Shown here: piece after piece, positions 35,301-45,381 of the stretch | How positions within the stretch are numbered: position 1 is the stretch's first letter | Layout: each line of letters begins with the position of its first letter | Origin: Marthasterias glacialis | Lineage: Eukaryota > Echinodermata > Asteroidea > Forcipulatida > Asteriidae | Reading direction: 5' to 3' | Length of the DNA stretch: 64,000 nt | Assembly: GCA_911728455.2 (NCBI GenBank) | Contig: OU452235.1 | Location: 5,642,430-5,706,429, forward strand | Program-made: the position numbers and the translations under genes | Notes under the pieces: generated by a model | Database searches by the model: none | What the model was told of the DNA's origin: nothing | What the model saw: the letters and a program-made list of their open reading frames with translations, nothing else

Positions 35301-38127
35301 TTCCCAGTACTCAGTATTCGCTCTTTTTTAATCGTACTCGATGATCCAAGTACTCAATACTCGAGTACTACTCGGCCTTCCCAGTACTCAGTATTGGGAC
35401 ACTTGTACTCCCCTCGATGGCCCAAGTACTCGTACTCGAGTACTACTCGGCCACCCCAGTACTCGGCAGTACTTGATACTCGACTGAAAAGTACTTGACT
35501 ATGCAACACTGTACATTAATCAGTTGTTGGTGTATTTGTTATGCCTGTATTGTAATTGGTACAAATAATGACGTCATTGATTGAGACGGAACACGTGCTT
35601 ACTTTGGACAAGAAGGTTTGCCTGTGCGTAATTCAGGTCTGGTTCCTTGAAGGTGTATCCAACATAGCATCTGTACACATCCTCATCTGAGAACTCTACA
35701 CCATAGATATGAAGTTCAGAAACACCATCAGGGAGGTAGTGTACTTCGTAACGACCAGCTTCATCCTTGATCTCCGAGGATGGTGGGTTGTGACCTTTGA
35801 CCCATCTGATGGTCCCTGCTACCTTCTTGGTCTTACAGGTGAATACAACATTTCTGTCGATGAGGGCGGTTTGGTTCTGAGGGACTTGAAGGAAAGGATC
35901 AGGAACAGCTATCCATTCAAAACAAACAAACCAAGAAATCGATCAATATACACACAGACATACGAAGACATTTCGAAGAAAATAACGTTAAACAACAAAT
36001 CTTCTCTCTTAATGTAAAAGAGTGAAAACCACTCTTTTTGTCTGCCATACCACTCTTGCAAAAAGCCATGGCGGACAACTTTTTTTAGAGTGAAAAACAT
36101 GTATTTTCACTAGATTCAGAGTGAAATTCACTCCACTTTCACTCCAAAAAGAGTGATGAAGAGTGAGTTTCACTCTCAAAAGAGCCAAACTGACACCACT
36201 CTGGCAAGCGAGTGAAATTTTCACTCTTACATTTAGAGAATTGATGCAAATGCACCATGTATATTACCTATAACTGTGACATTGACGTACTGTTCGTACA
36301 CGGTGCCGTTGCCGTCATAGACTTCACAGATGTAGCCCCCGTTTACGGTTGAGTTATGCGCTTCCACAGTAGCTGTTATGACAACAGGGCTAGCTCAGGG
36401 TTAGAAAAAAAATAAATCAAATGTGATATTTGTCACGAATAAAGGAGGAACGATGTTTATCAAAATGCTTTATACAAATATTTTGTTGACCTCAAAGATA
36501 GCTTCCTTCCAAAACTGTTGGCAAAATAACAAACCTCATTTTTAAACGGAAGTTACGGAAGAGAGCCTGCGGCTCAGACTAAGTGTTTGAGACAGAACGC
36601 TGTGTTTGTAAATCTAGCAACCTAAATAATATTTTATTACCATCAGAAAAGCTACACGCAGAATAACTTCCCCTTTCTATATATTGTAGATATTTTAAAC
36701 TCGGTACTAGTTATAAATACCAGACCGACCTTGGTTTGTATGGGACTGTTTTCACCCTGGATTCAGTGACTAGTGGTGTTGAGGTACTGTCTTTGATCCA
36801 AGAGTAATTAGTTGGTATCATCCCTTCTGCAATGCAGGTCAGGTTATATGATGTTCCATAGGGTATATACACCCGTTGGCGTTGTACTTCGAGCCTTGGG
36901 GTATCTATTAATGGGGAAAATTAAAGAATAGGCTGTTTTCAACAAGAACGGTTTTGGTTGTTAATTAAAGCCCCAGTTCTACATAAGTAAACTGACTGTA
37001 AAAGCTTCCATTCTTTGCACAAATCAAGAAATTTGTAATAAAACCAACTTGTGAAAATGTCAGCTCATTGCGTTGTTTCGTTTGCGAGAAAACGGAAAAA
37101 AAGGATTCAGCATTTTTGCACGCATTCCCGTTGGCAGGATTTTCGTCTCATATCATTTATTATTCAAAAACGATTACGCTTCAGACAGCAATATTTCAAG
37201 CAAAGTTGTCTACCACCATTATCTTTATACCATGTAAAGTGTATGTAAATCTGTGAACACTTGTGTTGCGTGCGAAGGATGCATGAAAGCATATTGTAAA
37301 TCTGTGAAAACTTGTGCGTTTGTTCTTAGAAAGGTTGAGCTGAGGGCTTTAGGGCGCATGTCCTTGGTATGTGACGTAAATGAAACGTGTAAAGATAACT
37401 TTGTTGTGTATTTAGTTTCAAATACAAACGCAGCAGAGCCCGAAACTCGTCGTTGAGAACATTGCATTATTTCTGGTTTCATTTTTGCAAGAATACCTGA
37501 CGACAGCACATTGCTTTATCATCAACGACTTCATAAGCGGTTTGAACTGATCGGTGTGACTAGACCGATTGCGCTCCCCAAGTCACGTGACCTGTGACCT
37601 TTGGTGTAGATTAAGTCTTGCATTGGTGTAGATAAAGTCTCAAATCCTATATATGTATATAGGATTTGAGGCGTTGCATGGTGAGGTATCAATGTATACA
37701 TTTGGTTTGCGGTAACACCATGTGATTATACCTACTTTGCTATATACAGTAGATTGTTCTTGTGAGAACCAGAAGACAAGTTCTCACAACAACAATCTAC
37801 GGTGTATAGCAAAATAGATATAATCATATGGTGTTACCGCAACTACATATACAAGTCTTGCATACGTTGTTTACGTTTTCCTTGTTTAATATACACGTAC
37901 ATGTTGTTGTTATTTTTTCTCTTGTAAATTCATCCTTGTTTTTTTACGAGTCGTTTATTCATCAGTATGTTTTATTTCAACTAAGTATTTACTTTTACCT
38001 GGTTGTTTCATTTAAATTGTTTATTCAATTGTACCGTTTCACTTTCTCACTGTGGGGCTTTTATTGTACTGTGTACAGCGCCTTAGAGCGTGCTTGCATG
38101 ATTAAGGCGCTTTATAAATGTTGGTAC

Positions 38128-38175
<48 letters not shown>

Positions 38176-41100
38176 CATCATTACCTGTAGTGGGTATTAA
38201 ACGTAAACAAACAGGACGTCCTCCATAGGGACGTGTGGTACGGTACGTGATGATTGTTGCATTATGTTTATTCGATCGAGGCTTTTCTTTCTCGAGATCT
38301 GTGAAAATATTCCAGAGTTTGTACCAGAGACCTTCGAGTGGCCAGTAAGGACAGTTCCATCAAGTCTTGGAAATTCTACAAGGGAACGTCACGTTCATGA
38401 TGTGGTAGGCCTTTTACTAATTGCACTACGGAGCGTTTGGGCCAGACGATCGCGATCACACACTTTTCAACACAAGAATTTCAAATTTTGAAGCTGGAAT
38501 CATCCGAAGAAAAGGCTTTCCAAAATTGTGTGATTACGTGTCTATTTAAAATTCCGCAAGGCTAGGTATAAATGCTCACTTTTCAAACATTATACTTTAT
38601 GAAACAGTAATGTGATTCAAATCAATGTCACAACATTATACAACTTTAATAAAAGGGCTTAGTAACTGTGTTATTATTACTAAAAGGCGACTGTTGATGT
38701 GACTCTGTCGGTCGCAGCATTTATTTGCACGTAGTTTGACATCAGCTGATATGACGTAGTACCCACTACAGGTCACGTGATCAGATGTAAACATTGGTCG
38801 CGCAAATGGTCTATTTTTTTACGCAATCGGCTCCGAGAACGAGGTTGTAAACCCCCGGATTATATATTGCCTAAAATAATTGTTATTTAAAACTACATTT
38901 GGTGCTCGATATGTGGTATGGGAAACCCCACTCCCCAGCCTCGAATTGTATTTTCATTGTATACTGGAAACATTATAGGATTTTTTTTATTTTATTTTTT
39001 GTGGGGGGAGGAATTCTATATAAGTTAGGAACAGTTCGTCGTGTGCCCGGCAAAAGGACGTAAGGGAAAGTTCCCGGCAAAAGGACGTAAGCAATTCATG
39101 TTAAAATTTGTGTGTCAAGAACTATGAGCGGGAAAGTTTGGTAAAACATGTTGCCATGCAAAAGACATTCCAGAAAGGTTAAATTCTGCATGGGGAATGG
39201 GGAAACATGTCTTCAGGGTAATTCTAGCAAAATAAACCTAACAAAAATTATATATTTTCCTGCCAGGAGCCATTTTGTTGCTTACGTCCTTTTGTTTTTT
39301 GTCCTTTTGTTTTATTTCCGGGTCCACGACGAGTTGTTATACATGTATATAGAAATATTCGGACATGACACGTGAGTATAAGGAAATGTAAATTTTTTAT
39401 TTTAGACAAGGGAAACTACTTTGTACGAGATCAATGTTTTCGTTTCATTGTTTGTCTATCACTAGAAAGCATTCTGTCTGGTTTTCCGGTCTGTCAGCGT
39501 TGGAAATTGATTTGCCATTATCTAAACATTATTATTATTTTTGGTTTATTTACTACCTTAAAAAGACTCTCACAGCCAGGCTGGCTGAATTGCTACCATT
39601 TTGACAAGGATAAGACACAAAAACAAGAGTTGAAAAACAGGATACATCAAAATTAAAGGAAAGACAAAATAAATTTTAAGCGGAAAAAAATTAGATAAAC
39701 TTAAACAAACTCTCTCAGTCTTGGCAACGCTCTTCTTCACAAGTGAAAAACAAAGAAAAATTACACAACTACCTGAACACAGCCTTTTTTCCGACTGCAC
39801 GATCAACAGGTAATGTTCTTTAGGATTTCGTTTGTTGCAGACAATGTTATTACTTGTGGTTGTTATTAATATTTACGTGTGGTTATCTTTTTGGTCATGA
39901 TAATATCTTAGTCAAAGTTATTTTAGGGTATGGTTGTCCTGAAGGGACATCAAACCTAAATAATGACGTGATATTTCCGACAAAATTCACGCCCTGTGCC
40001 CCAAGTCGTGAAAAAGGCGTCAGCCTATTCACGACCACATTAAATTACGACTTGGCTCCAAGTCGTAAATAGTGACGCCAGTATCTTCGACAAAACTCAA
40101 GCACTTGAATATCAACGTCAATATTTTATGTTCGATGATGTCCCTTCAGGGCCACCATAGGTATAGTATGTAATCAATGCGCCCTTTCGTTTACAAAATA
40201 AACCATAATAGTACGTTCTTTACGCAAGACGTAAGCATACTTACAGTGTTCACAGCGATCGCCTGTCAGCCCAGCGGGACACATGCAGGCTCCGTTGAAG
40301 CTGTGGCATTCAACTCCCTCAACACAAGAGCAAGTTTGGTTACAAAGTACACCATATCGCCCAGCTGGGCAACCTGAAAGAGTTTGAAAAACGGGATTAA
40401 GTTTGAGGGTTATAATCGGGAAACATGGTACGGTAGAAATCGCTGTTGTTTGGCTAACGGGTTTAATCACAAAGAATTGTTGCGCAGAGGATAGATGTGG
40501 GGGTAGAGGTATGTGTTGGGGAGAGAACATATCTGGTTAATGATTAAATATAATTTTGTTTGCAAAGATTTTTGCATAAAAAGAAAACAAATTGAAAAAA
40601 GGGTAAGGGGACATACACTGCAAAACAGGGTGTTAAATTGATTTTGGGGTATATGGCATAGACCGACATGGTGTCAGTTTTACCAACAATAAAGCAATAG
40701 GGACAATTAACACCATGACGGTGTTATTGTTATTATTATTATTATTATCATTATTAATATTACTGGTATATATATCTTTCTGGTAATGAAACCAAGGGAC
40801 CCACAAAAGTGACTTGCACTGTGACCCGTAGGCCTGAAGATACCTGTGTAGAGAAGATGTTGAAGAAATGTCAGTTTTAGATGTGGAAAGAATACCCCAA
40901 AAACATACAGATTCCAAGAGAATCAATTTAACTTCCCAGTTTTAGTGGTTTATGGTAAATGAGCTGATTATCATGTGGCCCTTTTATTTGCTTTTCTGTC
41001 TTTCCGTGCACATACTTACCGTTTATTTGAAATGTTATATTGAGGTTGTACTTGGAACCAGGGAATTTGTCCATGAGTGGTACAGTGCAGATGATTTTGT

Positions 41101-44100
41101 GTTGTCCAACGGTAACGAAGTCCGAGTGCGCGCTGAAGATAGCGCCGTGCTGCCAAAACGGAGGCAGACGGCTGAAGGCGTCGTCCGGTTCCAGTTTGAC
41201 GCTATTGTAATGACGACTGTCTCCTACACAAACAAACATATAATATCAACAAATATTGTATGCGTTTATTTATTTATTTATTTATTAATTTAGGATTTAA
41301 ACATAAACAAGACAAATGGAAAAAGACAATGAAAATTCAGCGGAAACTGTAGGGATCGCCCAAACGATAGAGCAATCCATTTGTAAAACATTACACGATT
41401 TAATTAACTTATCAAAAAACAACAAATTTAAAAACAAAAATTCACAAAAGGCATATTTTTATATCATAAAGATAAACTGAAAAATGTTCAGAAGAAACGG
41501 TTAGTATTTGTTTTGTTTTTCCTGTATATTATATCCGAATTATGTCCGAATTATAAGTCCGACCTATTGTGACCGACAAATTATTATGTTCGACCCATTG
41601 TGTCCGGCAAACCATTAGGGCCATGTCAAACGGGGCAATTTTTACGGGCAACTTGGAGGCAACCAACTGCACCGCATGCAGAAGAAACACTTTGGGAGCA
41701 CAGTGGCTATTTTTCTAACAATGTCTTACAATCCTCAAGAAAATTAGGTGAACATTCAAATGTGACTGCCTTTTCTTCTTGGAGATTGCCTGGAACTGGT
41801 TGCCTGTAAATTGCCTCGTGTGACATGGCCCTTATGTCCGACCCATTGTGTCCGATTAACCCTTCATGTCGGACACAATGGGTCGGACATAATGGTTCAA
41901 AATTGTTGAGGGACATAATAGTCCGTGTCGGACATGATGGTGTGCAACTTGCTTTCAAAAAGCCCCCTTGCATAGACCACGACCAAGTTGTTGGTGAATC
42001 TGTTTCAACACTAAACCGAATAGCATACCTGTGGTCATCATCTTGAAATGCCACGGTTGTGACGTAGTATTTCCGTCATACATACAGTACTGGCCAAAAA
42101 TAGTCTTTTCTATTTCTTTTATTTCTGGTATGAACAAAGGATCGAACCACATGAATGGGTTGTAGTAGTACGCATCCAGGCCACCTATGAAGGATAATCA
42201 GAAAACGAATTTAGAAAGCGTCGTTTCCTAGGGTTACAAAGCGCTCAGAGAATGACCAAGAAATTACAAAACTAATGATATAATAGCGGAAATCTAAATG
42301 GAGAAACCACTGCCCAGCCCAGCCCAGCGCGCAGCACTCATCAGACAAGAAGAGCCCAGCCAAAGCATTTTTGTTTAAAGTGATCGAGGGAAGACCGAGG
42401 CTTATGATTATAGCATGGCTCTCTATGACGAGCACACCCCCATCAGGCAAGGCCGGACCTTCAAGTTACAGATTGAACAACTGTCTTTAACGACCCTTTG
42501 AACTTGGCCACGGAGCTTCTTGATGGAGTGTGGGATGGCATTTCACATCCTACGGCTTGTATATGAAAATGCTCTGTCTCCTGATTTTTAGAAAAATAAA
42601 AGCTACCCTGGGAACGTAAGATGCCCTTCGTTGGTCTGGTTTCTAATGAGTCTTGTTTTTTGCAAGTATATACTTGGTGAATCTTGTTTTTGCATGTAAC
42701 TATATGTTTTCTGAGACTTGCGAAAGATATAGGCCTACTTGCAAAAAACAAAACTTGCGAAACATATACTTACGAAAAACAAGAATGTTACTTAAAATAG
42801 ACTTCACAAAAACAAGACTCAGGAAACATATACTTGCAAAAAACAAGATTCACTAAACATATACTTGCCAAAAAACAAGATTCTCCAAACATATTCTTGC
42901 AAAAAAAATATTATACACTTGATGGCACTAACGGGCTTTCGTATTGAAGAGAGTTAATGAAAAACAATTAAAAAACAAACTGAACAGCTTGATTTGATTA
43001 CTATGTGCCATACACTGAAGTTACATGCAAATGTATAGTTGCAAAAGAACATGAAACCTTTTTCTTGATCAAATTTCTCCATGCCAAAACCAGGCACTTC
43101 CTGCCAAAGCTCAAAACTGGGTTTATTTTCTCATAACATTAATGCGAAAAGGAGCTTTCAAAAGGAGCTATCAATTTAGGCCTATACGTAAATACCTATC
43201 AACATACAGAATTTAAGGGAAATCGCATGACATTGACATCACGGTGATGGTTCGGTTGTCTATACCTTGAATACTATTTCACTATTTCCGACAAGTGTCT
43301 CTCAAGGGTGATGTTTTTTTTTTTTTTTTCTGGTTCACTTACACGTCCCGTTGGGAAAAACTATCGTGGTGGACAGGTTGGCATACATGGCTTGCTTGGA
43401 GTAAGATGGTTCCACGAGCAAAATCTATCAAAAGTTGTATGACAAAACAAAAATAACATCATCCAAACGGCTGTTTCAAACCCGGAATGCTTACGTCGTT
43501 TGGCTTTACCATTCCTAACTTGCTCTAGGAAGTTGTGACAAAACGATCTTACTTCATGTGACAACAGGCAATCGTTGCATAAATAAATAACTGTTGCAAT
43601 TGTTGCAATTGTTGCATCCAGTATTAAATCCATCTCTATTAAAGCCAGGTCAACATTGGTAACCTGACTGTAAATGCTGTCACTCTTTGCACAAATCAAG
43701 ATACTTGTAATAAAACCAACCTGTGAAAACGTCAGCTTATGTCGGTGTTTCATTTGCAAGAAAACCGTACAAATGCATTCAGCATTTTTGTACGCATTCA
43801 CATAGGCAGAGTTTTGGTCTCACAGAGACGAAAAATAATCTTGGATCTTATTTCATTTATTATTTAAAACCGCTAACACTTCAGGTAGAAATATTTCAAG
43901 GAAAGTTTTCTACCATCATTGTCTTTACACATTGTAAGGTATATGTACATGCGTGGGCATTTATGTTTTTCTTCTTACCAATGTTGAGCTGGGGCTTTAA
44001 TATATAAAATGAATTAAATTAATTTGGTTAAAAATATCAGAAAACCTCCCTAGGAATAAATGCAAGCCTCTCTGGAATTCCAGTTGAGGTGCTATTATAG

Positions 44101-44935
44101 CATTAAGTAAACTTTACGAAAAAAATGTCAATACTTATGCTTTAAATACAAAAAGTTGTTATTGGCCTCACGTTTCGAGCCAAAAGCAGAGTCTTTCTCA
44201 AGGGCTAAATGCCAACACAACACCGTACAAATCGTCATGTGCCCGGAAAAAGCTTGACGAAAAAAAAGTGTGACCGGCAAAAGGTCGTCAGCAATTACTG
44301 TCCAAAATGTAGTCTCAAGAAATCTGAGTGTGAAAAGTTTGGTCGTTTTTCTGCTAGTTGTAAGTCATTCAGGAAAGTTAAATTCCCCATAGGAATGGAA
44401 ACACATGCTCTGGATGTAATTATATGAGCAACAAAATATACAACAGTACGCCCAACTTTCTTTTATTTTATTAAAAAGAGCCATGTTATTGCTTGTGACT
44501 TTCTGCTGGGGGAAAAGTTGTAATTCGTGTGCACGGAGAAAGGCCGTACAGCCTCACGACCTTCTACCAGGCACACCACAAAATGTAACAGAAGAGGTCA
44601 GGGGGAAAATAAGTTTAAAGAAAGGAGCAGAATGCTGCCATTAGAAGCAAGAGCAGAATTTAACAAAGACATTCGGGAAGAAGAGAGATTGGGGACGGGT
44701 GGGGGGGGGGGGTTAGGAAGTAATTGGCCGGTGTATCCAAGTCACAAAGTAGGATGGGAAAAAATACATTATTGACTATTACCTCGTTAACGTTGCTCGG
44801 TCGTTCGGTTGGAGGAACGAAGCACGCCTTGTCATACACACTCGTATAATCCGCTCCGTTGGGTTGGTTTTCGGTGAAAACTGACGTTGTTGTCGCTATG
44901 ACAACCAAGGCTATGAAGGAGAAAGCCGTCTTCAT
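31823..44935 (-). CDS. Ig/EGF ectodomain - transmembrane - TIR receptor, 13 exons, 862 aa
   Basis: Assembled by splice sites. Exons in transcript order: 44935-44783, 43394-43343, 42184-42029, 41223-41020, 40373-40245, 36904-36730, 36389-36268, 35908-35603, 34412-34104, 33912-33643, 33449-33303, 32820-32680, 32247-31823. The total is 2589 nt, 862 codons plus TGA, with no internal stop. All introns are GT..AG. Phases are 0, then 1 at every junction except one phase-2 intron inside Ig1. Order: signal peptide (1-20), N-terminal module (C38, C69, C102, C166), EGF (190-231), Ig1-Ig4 (~232-625), TM (~632-655), TIR (~678-825), acidic tail. Start 44935 is chosen over an upstream in-frame ATG (45013) because the signal peptide begins there with an AAAATGA context. 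Expected role: cell-surface receptor signalling through TIR adaptors. Ectodomain resemblance to invertebrate Tie-like receptors is by motif and by memory. Ligand unknown. Confidence 0.88.
32299..32650 (-). mobile_element. tRNA-derived SINE with (ATT)n tail, copy 1 (in intron 12)
   Basis: Read on the minus strand: TTGGCTCAGTGGTTTCTTTC (A box) then GGTTCGAATCC (B box) near 32555-32605, GGGTTTTCCTCACACATCTA, AAAACTGACATTTCTTCATC, AGGTATCTTCAGGCCTACGG, TTACCAGAAAGATAT and a trinucleotide tail at 32299-32347. Confidence 0.8.
33010..33160. mobile_element. Short foldback in receptor intron 11
   Basis: TTTTTTCTGCAGTCCGAAAT then TGCCA at 33019-33043 is complementary to TGGCAATTCTGAACTGCAGA then AAAAAA near 33125-33151. 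No coding content. Confidence 0.5.
34467..35511. mobile_element. hAT-like element made of 77-bp TACTCGAGTA repeats (receptor intron 8)
   Basis: Begins CAGTGTTGGAGTACTCG and ends CAACACTG. The flanks ATACATAA (left) and TACATTAA (right) look like a slightly altered 8-bp target duplication, as expected for hAT transposons. Most of 34900-35480 is a 77-bp tandem repeat (units near 34937, 35014, 35091, 35168 and onward) rich in self-complementary ACTCGAGTACTACTCG. A unique segment is at 34630-34860. Confidence 0.7.
36009..36235. mobile_element. MITE with AGTGAAA/TTTCACT repeats (receptor intron 7)
   Basis: TTAATGTAAAAGAGTGAAAA at the left and TTTTCACTCTTACATTTA at the right form inverted ends. 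The interior repeats AGAGTG and CACTCT many times. Confidence 0.65.
36965..37350 (+). mobile_element. MITE family C, copy 2 (receptor intron 5)
   Basis: Starts TTAAAGCCCCAGTTCTACAT and ends GGTTGAGCTGAGGGCTTTA. The interior matches copies at 21310 and 43639. An extra duplication of TGTAAATCTGTGAA occurs near 37245 and 37296. Confidence 0.7.
37596..38182 (+). mobile_element. Non-LTR/SINE-type insertion with (ATT)n tail
   Basis: Flanked by a 6-bp direct repeat ACCTGT (37590-37595 and 38183-38188). Its 3' end GCGCCTTAGAGC, ATTAAGGCGCTTTATAAATG then (ATT)n resembles the common tail of animal SINE/LINE retroposons. It carries two inverted structures near its start: a 32-bp near-palindrome (37639-37670) and a long hairpin (37707-37842). 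Confidence 0.6.
37707..37842. repeat. Long hairpin, 63-bp arms, 10-bp loop
   Basis: Left arm TTGCGGTAACACCATGTGAT...CTTGTGAGAAC (37707-37769) and right arm GTTCTCACAACAACAATCTA...GTTACCGCAA (37780-37842) differ at about 6 of 63 positions. It is transcribed with the receptor gene (intron 5), so it could form an RNA stem, but it may just be a foldback transposon. Confidence 0.8.
39037..39332. mobile_element. MITE family F, copy 1 (receptor intron 5)
   Basis: TCGTCGTGTGCCCGGCAAAA then GGACGTAAG at the left and CTTACGTCCTTTTG...CCGGGTCCACGACGA at the right. A second, more decayed copy is at 44232-44536. Confidence 0.7.
39928..40160. mobile_element. MITE, 25-bp ends (receptor intron 5)
   Basis: GTATGGTTGTCCTGAAGGGA then CATCA, and TGATGTCCCTTCAGGGCCAC then CATAG, are inverted ends. 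The interior has the internally repeated CCAAGTCGT. Confidence 0.75.
40732..40912 (-). mobile_element. SINE 3' half with (ATT)n tail, copy 2 (receptor intron 4)
   Basis: Matches the 3' half of the SINE at 32299-32650 (AAAACTGACATTTCTTCA, AGGTATCTTCAGGCCTACGG, CATTACCAGAAAGATATA, ATT-rich tail). The tRNA-like head is missing. Confidence 0.75.
41560..41892. mobile_element. GTCCGAC repeat block with nested TTA-flanked MITE (receptor intron 3)
   Basis: A small MITE at 41618-41831 (GGGCCATGTCAAACGGGGCA ... GTGTGACATGGCCC) is flanked by TTA on both sides. It sits in a host repeat of TGTCCGACCCATTGTGTCCG units. Beside it is a perfect 21-bp inverted repeat (41834-41854 with 41870-41890, loop 15). 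Confidence 0.75.
42655..42905. repeat. ~35-bp minisatellite (receptor intron 2)
   Basis: Irregular repeats of CATATACTTGCAAAAAACAA followed by GATTCACTAAA, about seven units, the first ones in inverted orientation. Confidence 0.7.
43639..44000 (+). mobile_element. MITE family C, copy 3 (receptor intron 1)
   Basis: Clear inverted ends TTAAAGCCAGGTCAACATTG and CAATGTTGAGCTGGGGCTTT then AA. The interior matches the copies at 21310 and 36965. Confidence 0.75.
44232..44536. mobile_element. MITE family F, copy 2 (receptor intron 1)
   Basis: TCGTCATGTGCCCGG at the left and AATTCGTGTGCAC at the right, with the interior strings CGGCAAAAGG, GAAAGTTAAATTC and GGAAACA shared with 39037-39332. Confidence 0.6.
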
Positions 44936-45204
44936 TTTCTTTTCGAGCAGAAACCTTTTTATCGCAGAAGGTGGGTTATGTAATACGCATAAATTATAAG
45001 GTTGTAGAAACACAACTGGTCGACAGAATTTTTCCGACAGTTGTATTGTTTTGTTTTGGTTTTTTTTGCTTGAGTAAAATTCACCCCAAAATTCCTTAGG
45101 ACTTAGAAGTCAGAGATTTGTAAGGCCTTTCTCCTCCTGATTAGACCTATCATGGCGCCAGTGGAGTGGCAGGTAAAAGAATAACCATGACGCCAGTCGT
45201 GCCC

Positions 45205-45212
45205 TATTTATA
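45205..45212 (-). promoter_or_regulatory. TATA box of the TIR receptor (candidate)
   Basis: The minus strand reads GTATAAATAGGG across 45213-45202, a good TATA box about 270 bp upstream of the chosen start codon. Transcription would begin near 45175. The predicted leader contains at least two short upstream ATGs. Confidence 0.4.
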
Positions 45213-45292
45213 CAAGTTATTGTAGCTGTTGCCGAATGTACACATGACAATCATTAACCAACAATGAGCTCATTCAGTATACGCGGCCTTCC

Positions 45293-45302
45293 GGGGTATT
45301 CC
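45293..45302 (+). promoter_or_regulatory. kappaB-like site GGGGTATTCC upstream of the TIR receptor
   Basis: GGGGTATTCC fits the Rel/NF-kappaB consensus GGGRNWYYCC and sits in CCGGGGTATTCCCCG, ~85 bp upstream of the candidate TATA box. Such sites occur by chance; function is an inference from the TIR content of the gene. Confidence 0.3.
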
Positions 45303-45381
45303 CCGTCAATCCATTGTGATATTACACCATCGTCCTGGATAATAGTTTCAAACCACGCAACCTCGTTGCACCATTACTATT

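Larger units (their letters stand above)
33643..36904 (-). other. Receptor exons 6-10: four Ig domains
   Basis: Ig1 uses two exons: YNLTC and SWIKD in exon 6; GYICEVYDG in exon 7. For exon 7 the acceptor at 36391-36390 (CTAG|CCCTG) is the only one keeping frame after the phase-2 donor; the nearer CAG would introduce a stop. Ig2 is one exon: VVFTC, IRWVK, DVYRCYV. Ig3 is one exon: VILNC and INWFI, but the F-strand Cys is missing (RRVYVAME). Ig4 is one exon: ADISC, YTWIL, ASLTCRAGNEIG. Ig2, Ig3 and Ig4 are each symmetric phase-1 exons, typical of shuffled extracellular modules. Confidence 0.85.
37562..38812. mobile_element. MITE family B, copy 1, split by a retroposon
   Basis: The left end AGACCGATTGCG...GTCACGTGACCTGT and right end CCCACTACAGGTCACGTGAT...GGTCT are inverted. 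The body from 38183 (ACCTGTAGTGGGTATT, CCTCCATAGG, TTTATTCGATCGA, GAGACCTTCGAGTGG) matches 48888-49300. Bases 37596-38182 are a later insertion flanked by ACCTGT on both sides. Confidence 0.75.
40245..44935 (-). other. Receptor exons 1-5: signal peptide, N-terminal module, EGF
   Basis: Exon 1 codes MKTAFSFIALVVIATTTS, a typical signal peptide, then a linker. Exons 2-4 form an unassigned ~140-residue extracellular module containing NGTCGLDAYYYNPFMWFD and four spaced cysteines (one from exon 1), with several N-glycosylation sites (NLS, NGT, NTT, NIT). Exon 5 codes a complete EGF-like module: CPAGRYGVLCNQTC, then SC, C, C, C and PAGLTGDRC, eight cysteines at 190, 199, 203, 205, 211, 218, 220 and 229. 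That is the laminin/MEGF/Tie EGF pattern. Split codons at every junction agree with the flanking frames, which supports the small exon 2 (52 bp). Confidence 0.8.

Noticed and set aside
36370-36392. Nearer acceptor ATAACAG for receptor exon 7
   Set aside because: With the phase-2 donor of exon 6 it produces an early stop; the upstream CTAG acceptor keeps the Ig fold and frame.
44936-45013. Upstream in-frame ATG for the TIR receptor (26 extra residues)
   Set aside because: It would bury the signal peptide; the ATG at 44935 gives a standard N-terminal signal sequence and has a good context.
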